The position numbers and the translations under genes were made by a program. DNA of 64,000 bases from Onchocerca volvulus. Lineage: Eukaryota > Nematoda > Chromadorea > Rhabditida > Onchocercidae. Numbering within the stretch: position 1 is the first letter of the stretch; the number at the start of each line of letters is the position of its first letter. The stretch spans positions 1,550,001 to 1,614,000 of the forward strand of contig HG738138.1 of assembly GCA_000499405.2 (NCBI GenBank), read 5' to 3'. The notes below the pieces were generated by a model. The model was not told the origin of the DNA. It did not search any database and saw nothing but the letters and a program-made list of their open reading frames with translations. This document shows positions 12,136 through 23,984 of the stretch, piece by piece.

Positions 12136-14518
12136 ATAAGGGAATATCACCATATCATGAAGAATTTATTCGCCAAAAAAAACAAAAAAAAAAGGAGAAA
12201 AAAGAAAGAAAAATAAAACTGTCATCATTATGGGAACAGCAATCAATCAAGATTGTTTACTTCAAGATTGTTTACAACCGCGTTGTCATTATGAAATCAG
12301 TAATATTTCTAATAAATAGAAGAAATTGTAAAGAAAAAAAAAAAGAATGAAATTTCGAAAAAAAGAATTTTCCAAAAAAGATTTTCACAAATATTCGAAA
12401 AAAAATTTTCATAAAAATTTCATCTAAAAGCCAAATAAATACCTTTTTTTTTGCTTTTTGTAATCATTCTAATGTAACATTAACATTTTATAACATTTCA
12501 AGATATTTTATACATATTGCTAAACAATGAATAACTTTTAAAATATTTATATGTCAAAATTATTTTAGCGATATTTCAAATTCCTGCTAAATGATAACAT
12601 ATAGGCCAAAAAAAAATTATGATAAGGTTATCATTTATTCTTTTATCACCTGAAATTCATCGCCTTATTTCTTCTTCCTTTAATTCCATTCTTTTATGCA
12701 AATTACATTTGTTAAGTAAGTTTTGACAAACTTGACCTTTTTAACATGAAATTCATCAAAACTAATTCTTTTTTTTTTTTTTTTTTTTTTTGGGATTTAT
12801 TGCAAACTTCTTTCATTCAGATAATCTAAAATATCATAAATTTTAAAAAAAAGAAAAAATCTACGATCATCAAAATTACAAATTCGTTTTTCTTTTCCTT
12901 TTTTTTTTTTTTTTAATGTTCTTAATCATTTTTAAAAACGAAACATTCTTGATTTTCTTTAACAGTATTCGAATACAATAATTCTAGTCACAATTGTCAT
13001 ATTTTATTTGTCAAATGTTGAAAAAAGTTTCCTGATCCGGTTTATGGAACTAAAAAACAGATTATATAGAAATTAAAAGGGAAGAACAGGAAGAAAGAGA
13101 CAAGTGAAGAAGTAAAAAGTTTTCAAAAGTATCGAATTAAATGAAGAAATGAGAAAGTAAGAACTTTTTTCGCAAAGGAAGAGCGAACTTAGGCTGTATA
13201 TAATTCTCCTTTTTTTTTCTTTTTTTTTTTTCAAAATAAATATGAAATGAACAACAGCTGGAACTAATTGATCAAATAAGCATAGCCTTCCTTATTTCTC
13301 TGAGTTTTGTTTTATTTTTTATTTTTATTTTTGAAAAGTACACAGTTGTCTAAGACAGCAAAAATAGTTTCGTGAAAAATCAACTCATTAGTTTACTAAA
13401 ATATTGAAAAAATTTCCAAAATAGATATTAAATAGTTAAAATTCAACTTTACCGAACCGGAAATTTACTTTTTGGATATTCTCGAGAAAAAGACAAACAT
13501 CCGGTAATAATTTATTGCTTGTTTAATATTTTGGGTATTTTTGAAAAAACAAAGGACAAATCTTTCGTTCTTTCGACTTTTTTTTCGTTTACAGTTTTTC
13601 AACGAGAGAAAAAAAAAAAAAAAAACTGGCTGGGATTTTTTTGTTCTTGTTTTTTCTTCTTTCTTATTAAGTAACTTTTTTCCTTAAATTGAATTCTTAT
13701 GTGCATGTTTTTTAGCGTTAAAAAAGGAAATTAAAGATTTCAAATTGTTAAATAAGTATTTTGGCTTATAGGATGCGAATAAGAAAAGTTAAATTAGTTT
13801 TTGTTAAAAGCAAACTGATGATAACTGTTTTTGGGCATTCTCGAGAAAATGATAAATAATTATTGCTTGCTTAACTTTTTGGGTATTTTCGAAAAAACAA
13901 AATGACAATTCATGTAATTATTTAACAATTTCAAATGGCAATTCATATAATTGTTTTAATTGAATGAAAGAATTTATGAATATTTTTCTCCTTTTTTAAC
14001 GCATTATTTTTTTAACCATTAAAGAGATTTAATAGTTAATTTATCGGAAAGATTTTAGGAGGAAAATATTCTGTAATAACTATTTTAATAAACATAAAAT
14101 GAATGCATGAATATAATTGAGGGCAAAAAAATATTTGTTTTTATTAAATTGAAAAAAAAAATTTTTTTCTATTAAAAAAATTAACAAAATATTATTCGTT
14201 TTTAATATAACTATTATCGAAAAATTGATGTATTATGAGAAATATATCTTATGAAAATATTTAGTAATAGAGAAAAAAACTTGACAAGATTTTGTCAATT
14301 TTATCTTCAATAAAAATATCACCTTTCATGAAATGATTTCCATCAACATTAGTTTTCGACTTTTGTTTTCTTTTCTACTTTTTTTTCTCTTTTTTTTTTC
14401 TTTTTTTTTTTTACCGAAAGAATAAATGAGTAAAGAATAACTCAAAGCAATAATCCTAAGAAAAATTGTAATTAAAATAATATACAAATTTAATAACAGA
14501 TATTCATACATTAAGATG

Positions 14519-14584
14519 ATTAAATATTCCACTAATTCATATACATCTTTCATAAGATGTATATGAATTAGTGGAATATTTAAT
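14519..14584. repeat. Perfect inverted repeat: 31-bp arms, 4-nt loop
   Basis: The left arm 14519-14549 is the exact reverse complement of the right arm 14554-14584, with the loop TCAT between. The arms are AT-rich but not simple (core CACTAATTCATATACATCTT). Transcribed, it would form a fully paired hairpin. A partial further copy of the arm (GTATATAAGTTATTGGAATATT) follows at about 14599, suggesting a foldback element or a palindromic duplication. Confidence 0.9.
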
Positions 14585-16335
14585 TAAAATCTGCAATAGT
14601 ATATAAGTTATTGGAATATTGATTAAAATATTTAATTGTGAATAATTTATTTAAATATTTAATGCAGATATTCATGTATTAGGAATATGACGCGTTTTGT
14701 TAAATAGCTGAATAAATTATTTTAATTCAATATTCAAATCTTTCATTTTATCATCTATTATTGTTTTAAACATAATTTTAATAATTATAACGCTAAATTT
14801 AGTAATTACAAAGTAATGGAGAAGAGAAATAATTGCATTTAGTGAATGTAGGATAATTTTATTGATTAATTAATTTGTGAATTAATCGATTTGTGACAAT
14901 GTTTTCCTTTTTTTTTTTTTTTTTTTCAAGAAAAATTATCATTTTTGGAAAAAAAAACTATTTTTGTTGTTATCCTAACCTATTACGTATTATTTTGGAT
15001 AGATATTTCCAAATATTGAATTTACTATTTGCTATGAATTTAATCAATAGAATTATTATCGATAAGACAAAAAAAACTTTGAAATTTCATAAGTCATCTT
15101 TTACATTTTTCTCGACTTTTTAAGCAGATCTAATTTTAACTGCTAATTTTTTTCCTCATCTACAATTAGTCACCAAATAATTATAGTTCATGTAAATAGC
15201 TTGTTGCTCGCCTATTTCAAACTATAATTAATTTTATAATTGATAAATTTGCAAGATTGATAATTTTCTTGTCTCTTCTCAGTTCTTCAATTATTGAAGC
15301 TTTTTAGATTTTACAGCTAAATAAATATATCTTTTATCATGACAAGAAAAGATGAAAAAAGGTAATGAAATTTGTCCGGAAAACTTTGGCACTTTTCGTT
15401 ATCTTATTTGCTAATTTAACAGATAAAACTGATGCAGGTTAATTAGGCATATTAACTAGACGGGAAAATATAAGATTAAATTTATAATAAGAATTTGATA
15501 ATTTAGCTAAATTTTTCTTTCTTTCTTTTTTTTTTTTAATTTTTTTAATGTATGACTCAAATTTAACAAGTAAGAATGATGCAGGTTAAATAAGCATGTA
15601 AATTAAACAAAAAGATATAGAACTAAATTTGTAATAACAATTTGACAATTTAATAATTTAATAAAAATTTGGTTGAGATATAACGAAAAATTTAATTGAA
15701 TTATCAAGCTTTTATTACGAAAGCCATATGAAAAAATTGCTGTAAATGAAGGATAATGATAATATATTAATTAATTAATTTGCTAATTTATTTCAAGAAT
15801 ATTTGAATACAATTTATTATCAACGGAACAAAATTCATTCTGAGAAATATTTCGGAATAATAAATTTCTTTTTTTCCAAATTATATCCTATTTTTATTTC
15901 AACAAAATTTATTCCTGAAACAATAAACAACCTTTTTTTTTTTTTTTTTTTTAAATTATATTAGTGATTACTTACTGTTGTTTCAAATTTAAAAAAAAAA
16001 AAAAAAAGAGAGCGGAAAAATGCTAGGAAATAAAAAACATTTCAGTTGTATCAAGTAATTAAAATGGAATTTTGATAATTATCACAACCTAATACTTGTA
16101 ATTTTTGCAATAATTTAAATAATGATAATGTTGCAATAATGTTGCATACTGCTGAGTTCGAAAATAAATGTAAATATAAAAATAGAAATTAAAATAAAAA
16201 AAATTTTGCAGAAAGTATTGGTGTATTTCGATTCAAATTTCGGAAATGAATGAAAGAGGTGTGAATCGGCAAAAAGGAAAAAGAAAAGAGATGGCTAACA
16301 AAAGTAAGTAAAATTAGGGGAAAAAAAGCGATATG

Positions 16336-16339
16336 AAGA

Positions 16340-16374
<35 letters not shown>
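16336..16374. repeat. (GA)n microsatellite
   Basis: An almost perfect run of GA dinucleotides. The opposite strand reads as Leu-Ser repeats, which explains two spurious open frames. Confidence 0.95.
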
Positions 16375-16377
<3 letters not shown>

Positions 16378-19300
16378 TAAAAGGGAAATGAACATTTCGT
16401 TGAATAATGATTAAATTTTTGTTTTTTTCTTGACGAGAAAAGAGCACAACAAGAATAGCTATGATTTTTTTCAACAACTAAAATTTTTTATTTCCTCAGA
16501 AATGTAAAAATTTCATTGAACAAATTATTAACAAAAAAAAAATGAAATAAAATTTCGTAAAATCAAAAAGTAAAAAAAGAAAAGGTTTAAAACATTAAAT
16601 AATGTCTTTTCATTGATGTATAGTTGTTATTGTAAGATCAATCATTATCAGCTATCAGCTGTTTATCACTTATAGATAATAGCTAGGACTCTCTTCCACT
16701 TCTTCCAACCTCAGTAGGAATAACGATTTAATACTTTTCTGTGTAGTAAAAAAAAAAACACTGAACGATTGAAACTGTTAAATTTTCTTCAGTTATCAAA
16801 TTATCAGTAAGTTTATCTTTCAAAAAGGGATTGAAATCATAGGGTGGAACAGTTTCGAAATGAATTTCGAAGAAATGAAAAGTTCGCATATTCAATTAGT
16901 TATTTATTGTAATATCAATAAGATGGAAGGCGGAAATTGGATAAATTAGTTTAATTACCTGGGATTGATTTAATATTTACTGGATTGTTTTCAATATTAC
17001 CAACAATGCTTGGATGATAATTGTATTAATTTAATTAGTATTAATTACATTATTAAGTCACTATACTAAGTTCTTATCATTTACAATCAATAAATATCAC
17101 AAAATACTTAAATTTCAAAAAAAAAAAAATAATAATAATTGAATGTGATGAGAAATGAACAAAATCACTTGATGTATGTCTGCAGTATCTTATTAGCACT
17201 AACGACTGGATCAAATTAAATATCAATAAGCTAGTTTAGACGGTAATGATAATGATAATGATGATGATGATAATGACGCCAATGAAGATAATTGATGATG
17301 ATTATTACAACATCTAAAAAAGTTGCCGCCTTGGATAATTCGTCCCTTATGATTAATTACACGAAGTTAAGGATGATAATTTCTGGATTAATTTCTAGTC
17401 ATCCGTAAATTTTACAACAAATTAGTGATTTAGTGCAAAGAAAAAAAAACGACTTTTGGGGAAGTTTTTGCTCCAAAAATTCTTAGTCGTTTTTTTTTTT
17501 AAATCTCTGAATAATAAATAAAATCATTGATGATGAAAAGTTTGAAACAAATTCAACTAGCGTAAAAAGAAATCGATGAAATGATGCATAGAAATCAATA
17601 TAATTAATAAAAATAAAGTAAAATCAAAATTAAAAATTAGTAGCTTTTATGTTTACTAACAACGACAATAAAAACTTGATTTAAAAAAAAAAAAAAAAAG
17701 AAAAAACAAGAAATTTCAACAATATTTATATCATTTTGTTATAAACACTTCATTCAGTTATATACGAAATTACGAATAGGACCAGTTTTTTTTTTTATTT
17801 TTAATTTTTATAAAATAGTAAATAAAATTGAAAATAAATGAGAATTAGGTGAAGAAAAGTTACAACCAAAACAGGTAAAATAATTATTGTTTAAATAATA
17901 AAATGTTAGCAAAATAGTTGTTATTCTAATAGCACTTTTCATAGCTAAACTATCAAATTTTTTTTTTAACAGGAAAAAAGTTGGCAAACAAATAATTCGA
18001 TTTGTTTAAATTTCTTCAGCAAATAAAATCAATTCAAATAATTGATTGGAGCAAACTATCAATAAAATAATAAATGAAACGATGATGAATCAGAATTAAG
18101 TAAAATAAAATTATAACTATAGTGAATACAAATAATTATTGTTATTGTAATAGCAGAATATCTTTTATGACTAGTTTACCTTCCAGAAAGAAATGAAGCT
18201 AAAGAATTGAACAAATAAGTCTCCTTCCTTTGAAAAACTTTATTTTTACGATTTAAGCACCACTTCAAAAAATATAATTAACAAGAAAAAAAAAAAGATC
18301 GATAATCTTTTAATTGTTCGATATAGACATCTCGAGATTATTTTATACTTTAGATGACGATGTAAAATTATCGTTAAATTATTAAAATTATAATTAAATT
18401 GTTACTTTCTTGGAAAATAATTAAAATTACATTTAGTAAAATTACAAAAGATTTAATAAAATGGAAATATGTATTTTGTTCGGAGACAACTCTTCTTAGA
18501 GAGAGCCAAAAAATAATTAAATTTGTCAACTAATCTATCAAATTGAAGGAATCTCGAGAAAAAATAAAGAATTTGCAAGCATAAAAAATGCCTTAAAGAA
18601 GTATGAATTTTTATCAGTTGAATAAAATTTCAATTTCATTCTAAAATTGAAATTTTGTTTAAGTAATAAAATTCTTGCCAATAATGTCAGGAATATCCGT
18701 TATATTAATTAATCTATTACTACAAAATTTTAAGACGATAATGATAATTAAAATTTTAATCATATCTTTCAATCCATCGACTGGAGTTTTTGAGCCTTTC
18801 ACCTTGGCTAGTCTGGTTCAAAAGGAGTTGAATAAATAAGCATGAAGTTTATTATTTTAAAATTTTGGGTGAATTAATTTGGAATTTCGCAAAAGAAACG
18901 TAAAGTTTATAGATTAAAATTTTGAATGAATTAATCGTGCAAATTTATAAAAAATTGCAAAAACGATGAAAATCTTATGAGATTTTTTTTTTTTTCTGTA
19001 AAAATAATATAAATGGTAAACTGCATGCATTGAATAAATTTCAATCATTAAAATGTTTGGAAAGCTAATGGGAAATGTAGTATAGATATCAGCAATTAAC
19101 GCTAATTAACAAGTGAATTTAAACAAATCTAACATGTCATCTTAATTTTACTGAAAATTTGCTTTTTGAAACTTGTATTATAAACATTGAATTAATTAGT
19201 TAAAAGATAAAAATCTGCCGTAAATTGATTAAATTTTATGATTCAATGATAAAATTCATTTTAAACCAATAAATTTTCTCATTTATCGTTGAATACTACA

Positions 19301-20008
19301 ATGGATCGTTTCGTACATGAAAGTTAAGCGGAAATACGGAAGATTCGAAAAAGACTCAATTTTCAATTTTCCGCTTTATAATTATTTTTATCTTAAAACT
19401 TTTAAATTAATTACTGCTTTTCTCTAAAAAATTTTTGCTGTACTTCTTACTATTATCAGTGTTGCGAAGGACTGTTAACAAATTTTTAGCAAAGGGTTTA
19501 AAATTTATTTAATGATTTAAAAAAAAATTTTTTTTTTTAAATTTAAGAAATTCAACGATTTTTTTTTTTATTTTAATATAAAACTTCATGATTGCAAATT
19601 TACGAGAAAATAAAAATAAATTTTAAATAAATCTTATAATATGAATTACGAATTATATGTTATTTTTGTTATTTTTAAATTTATATATATATATATATAT
19701 ATATATTTTGTTTTTCAGTGAAATCGAAATTTACAAATTCGAAATTAAAAAATGGAAAAGAAAAAATATCGATTAGAAAAAAAAATATTTGAAAATAAAG
19801 TTAATATAGTTTTATTACTTTTAAAAGAAAACAACAGTTTAATATAATATTTGAATAAAAATAATTATTGTAATTGAATAAAATGATAGTTATTAGAAAT
19901 ATAATTGTTATTAATGAGATATGCAGAGGAAAATAACAAATTAATAGACAGTAGATAATAGAGAACAATAGGTAAGCTAATCCACTGAAAATCACGATCC
20001 CAATAACT

Positions 20009-20258
20009 ATATAAGGGAAATCTCGGGCGTGATCGGTGTCACCCGGCGCATTCGTCGAGATCGTTCAAGTGATAGCGACAGCGAACCAATGCACCGAGTG
20101 TAGTTTATTGTACAGTGGTATACCGGGAATTCTCGGGGTAATCTGTATCGAATGATCGGATTACTTATGCATGAATGTTGATTTAGATGCCGCGGTCAAT
20201 TTTTGAAAGGTCATCGGTCCAGGTGACTCGATTGAAAGTGTACATCGGGAAAGAATGG
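20009..20258 (+). promoter_or_regulatory. Probable promoter (TATA box) plus first exon of a plus-strand transcript
   Basis: A CTATATAAGG TATA-like box at about 20008-20017 is followed by about 230 bp with much more G+C and CpG than anything around it, ending in a consensus donor G|GTATGT at 20258/20259. After three short upstream frames an ATG at 20187 opens 23 codons (MPRSIFERSSV...) to that donor in phase 2. This layout suggests a transcription start, a leader and a first exon. The GT could also simply end an untranslated exon. No downstream exon was identified. The next known gene is on the other strand, so the rest would lie inside or beyond the window. Confidence 0.45.
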
Positions 20259-22326
20259 TATGTCTGATAAAATAGTATTGTTTTTGATTTTGTTTTATTT
20301 CATTTTTTTTTTTTTTCGTCAACTGAACCTTCCTTCTTTAATTTCATAAATTTTAGTTTATTTCTAATACTAAGTACTGGAAATACTATTTAAAGATTTA
20401 TATTAAATTTTTAAAATTTTAAAAATCATAAATTAATAAAACGAACAAATTGAGAAAGTATGCCAACCAGAAGAAATATTTTTCTGCTTTTTAGTAATGA
20501 ATATTTCTATAGTCCAAAATGTATTAGTAACATTATATTTTTATTCCGTCATAAAATGATAATTGAAAGGAAGGATAAATCTAATTATCATGATAAGGAT
20601 TTACAATAAGAAACTCAAAACCATACAAACAGTAATCATTTATTTTTGATAGATTGTGTGATATGATATTAAAACTGTCATTAATTACTAAATTTTCAGC
20701 ATGATAATTAGATTTATCTCTTCTTTTAATTATCTCAATTTAATTTGATTACATCAAGTAGTTCTAATGATCATCATCGTTATCGAAAATACTAATGGAA
20801 AAATTTGCCATCGTAAATAGGTTAGGAAAAAAAAGGATTAAAGTTTTAAATGCACAAATCAACAAAATAAACGAAGTTTTTAAAAAATTACAAAAAGAAG
20901 TACAAATACCAATGGTCATTTCTGGCAATGGTAGTTTGAAATGATATGATAATAGATAAAACCGATGAAATGCGGTAAAATAATGTTCAAAAATAGAGTA
21001 AAAGCAGCAAACCAAGAATAATTTGTTTTTATCTTCATTCCTAAAACCTCCTTATTACTTATTTAACTTTTATAAAGAATAAAGGCAAAGATAGGTTAAA
21101 AAAAAAAGCATTTCTGAAATTAATTTTCTTTATTTTTGGAATTACTTTTTTTATTCCTGAAATTTTTGAAATTACTCTTTGCATTTCTTTTCTCTTTGCT
21201 TCTTCCAGTATTTTCGTTTCCATCCATTTTAGATTCAAATTAACAAACACTTATTTATGACATTTGAAGTTCTGAAACTTTTGATAAATATTTGGAAATT
21301 ATTCAAAAAACAAAACAACACTGATACTTCATTCAAGGTATAAATTGATGAAATTTTCAAATTTTCATTTATTAAAAATTAAAGAATTCAAAACTTAATA
21401 ATGCTTTGTCTGTAGAATCTTGTTGCGAGTAATTTATTTATATTTCAATTTAAACAAAGAATTGTAATAGAGAAAACAACGATATGCAGGAATATATTCT
21501 ATAGTTTGATATCACAATGGAATATTAACTGATTAAAAAACAAAATAAACAAAATTGTTTATCAATGAGAAAGCTTATCAGTGATTGTCGTTTATTTCGA
21601 AATTTTTTGGGGAAAAAAATTTTGAAGAAATACTGATTTCTTCATTTTGATATTTGGCGAATTCTAATTTTCAAAACTCTTTTGCTTCATGGTAGATAAT
21701 GACATTTGACCTATCAGATCCCTTTCCGTTTCAATATATGACGATTTATGTTTTCTAAACGATATGGTAAATAGGTCAAATGATATCATATATAAATATA
21801 GTACTTTAAGACATTCGAATTATACTGGAAATTAAATAATTAAATAAATTATACAATTCCATGAATGACTTGTGATATTTTGAAGCTGAGATGCAAAGAA
21901 TCACATATATTTAATTTCTTTTCCTACCTAAATCAAAATTACCTAAGTTAATGCATAGATACGTGTCAAACTAGACTAAATTAAATAAAATAGACAGTTT
22001 TATAAATGAATTCTTGCAATGTTTTGAAGTTTTTAATATTCTAATTTTCTATATTATCACTTTAACATTCATACTTTTAAATGACAGTTACAAATCAAAA
22101 CACCTTTCAAGTTGTTCTTTTAAGGATTCATCCAAAATAATATATGAAAGAATTTCATTTCATCATTTCCTATTATTTTTATATATGCAAATTTTGCTAT
22201 GTAAACTATATGAAATATCTTTATAAATCTACCATTTCAAAAGCATATCAAATTAGTCCAAAATTAAATTACCATATGAAATGTGACGAAAGGAAAAAAG
22301 AGAGGAATTTAAAAAAATGAAAATAA
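20259..22326. other. AT-rich stretch, no gene seen
   Basis: No supported exon. An open frame on the minus strand at 20764-21015 is Phe/Leu-rich, starts without a good context, has no splice signals and resembles no family known to me. Confidence 0.55.
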
Positions 22327-22624
22327 TCAAAGAAATGAATCCATACAATCAACTTTTAAATGTGAATGTAAAATGCAATTTGAACAGCTCAACTGTGATT
22401 GATCTTTATCAGTAGTATTCGTAGTATCAATTATTTCATAGGATGAACAAGCTAAAATTACTGAAGCATTATCTCGATCATTCGTTAGTTTTCGTTGCAC
22501 ATGATTCGGAGATGATAAATCCATTTTAAGCATCTTATCATTATCAATAGTTATTGTCGGATTATCGTATGAACATAATTGCATAATAACTTTTGTTGAT
22601 GAATGGAAATTATGCTTTTCCTTC
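22327..22624 (-). CDS. Candidate terminal exon (alternative receptor C-tail or separate gene)
   Basis: After a long polypyrimidine tract and TTCAG acceptor (AG at 22626-22625) a frame of 98 complete codons runs to TGA at 22327. It is unlike the surrounding noncoding frames: polar, with balanced composition (NPTITIDNDKM, SSPNHVQRKLTNDRDN, SSYEIIDTTNTTDKDQS) and several Cys. It lies 1.36 kb downstream of the receptor gene on the same strand and looks like a receptor cytoplasmic tail. However, the acceptor needs an incoming phase-2 donor and the last receptor exon offers only TAG|GTGAAA after its stop. It could be an alternative last exon joined from an unseen exon, or a separate gene. Confidence 0.4.
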
Positions 22625-23984
22625 CTGAATTTTGAAAAAAAAAAAAAAAACAAAATTAAACATAATTAAAACTGTTATATACTCTATGAATATGCCATAT
22701 CTAATTGTTGTTTATAAATATATAGTTAAAATATTGGTTGTGGACAATTGCGCCAAAAAATTCGTTTCGTAAACATATTGCTCATTAAGGTCATTAAGAT
22801 TAAGTGTCATCTGATAATCCTATAAAATAAATTATTGAGCCCTGTAGTTAAATATTAAAAGCTAGAAGATTTATAGATATTTAATTCTATTTTAATATTT
22901 ATATTCTACAATTATGATCTAATTATTATGATGGCATTAAGCAATTTTATTTAATGATAATGATAAAAATTTTGAATTTTCTTAGCTCATTTCTCATTGC
23001 ATGCAAATTATTTGTAAACATTCCATTGGCTTTTTTAACTAATTAAATTGTTGTTTGTCATCAAATAGCTTTAATTAATTGGTTCTCAATTTCTTAATTT
23101 ATAATTACATGAGTAAAACTTGGGAATTAAATGAGAACCTTATAGAATGTTGATTATCATGATTTTTTGTTGCATCAAATTTGTAATGGAACGGTCCGGC
23201 ATATTCCACAAAACTAAAATTTGAAAAAAAGTAAATATTTAGCAAGCATAATTTAAAAAAAAAAAAAAAAAAAAAAACGTGTTGATTCTTGGAACTTAAT
23301 TAGAAGTTATGTGATCAGCAAATTATCGACTATAAAAGATTTAACAATCGGGAATTGAAGTGGATCTTACGAAGAATGGAATTTAAGAAAGTTTTCTTTT
23401 TTAGAATTAATTTTTTTCTTTAGAATTTTAGAATTAAAGGTAGTTTAGAATTGAAAAATTGAGTAATTCAATGAAGGTCAAGTTAATTTTCTGATGCAAA
23501 ATATGTGAGATAAATGAAAAATATATCCTAAAATTGTATACATAATCTTAAAAATTAGGATTATTTGAACACTTTTAGTTTAAAGCAATCAAATTTTGAA
23601 TCACCAATTTTGATAAATGAATTAATTTATCGTATTTTCATTTTGATCGTTATAGATAAACGAAATCTGTAAATTTTGCAAAAATCGAATTCGAATATTA
23701 AAAAAAAAAAAAACAAAAATTGCTAGACAAATTGCATGAGGACAATTTGACGAAAGAGACAAGATAGGGGTCATAGTTCAATCCTTCAACTGTACGATGC
23801 AAATGCCAGAAATTTTTTATTGTGAAATATTCAGAAATCAAATCTCAGCAAAAAGAAAGAACAAAAAGCCTACAATCTTTAATGTATGATAAAACTTAAA
23901 GAAAAAATAAAATAAAAAGATAAACTAAGATTGAGATTTGATTTCCATTGATCATAATCGATAATATTGCACGAATAATTTCAC

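Larger units (their letters stand above)
11794..20008. other. Gene-poor AT-rich stretch
   Basis: No supported gene on either strand. It holds long homopolymer runs (12062-12133), a perfect 31-bp inverted repeat (14519-14584), a (GA)n tract (16336-16374), ATG/ATA triplets at about 17240-17275 and a (TA)n tract at 19681-19708. Open frames such as those near 14326-14553 and 16189-16477 are translations of homopolymers or (GA)n. Confidence 0.6.

Noticed and set aside
20764..21015. Phe/Leu-rich minus-strand frame resembling membrane segments
   Set aside because: No family resemblance, acceptor, donor or neighbour exon; AT-rich DNA often gives such frames.
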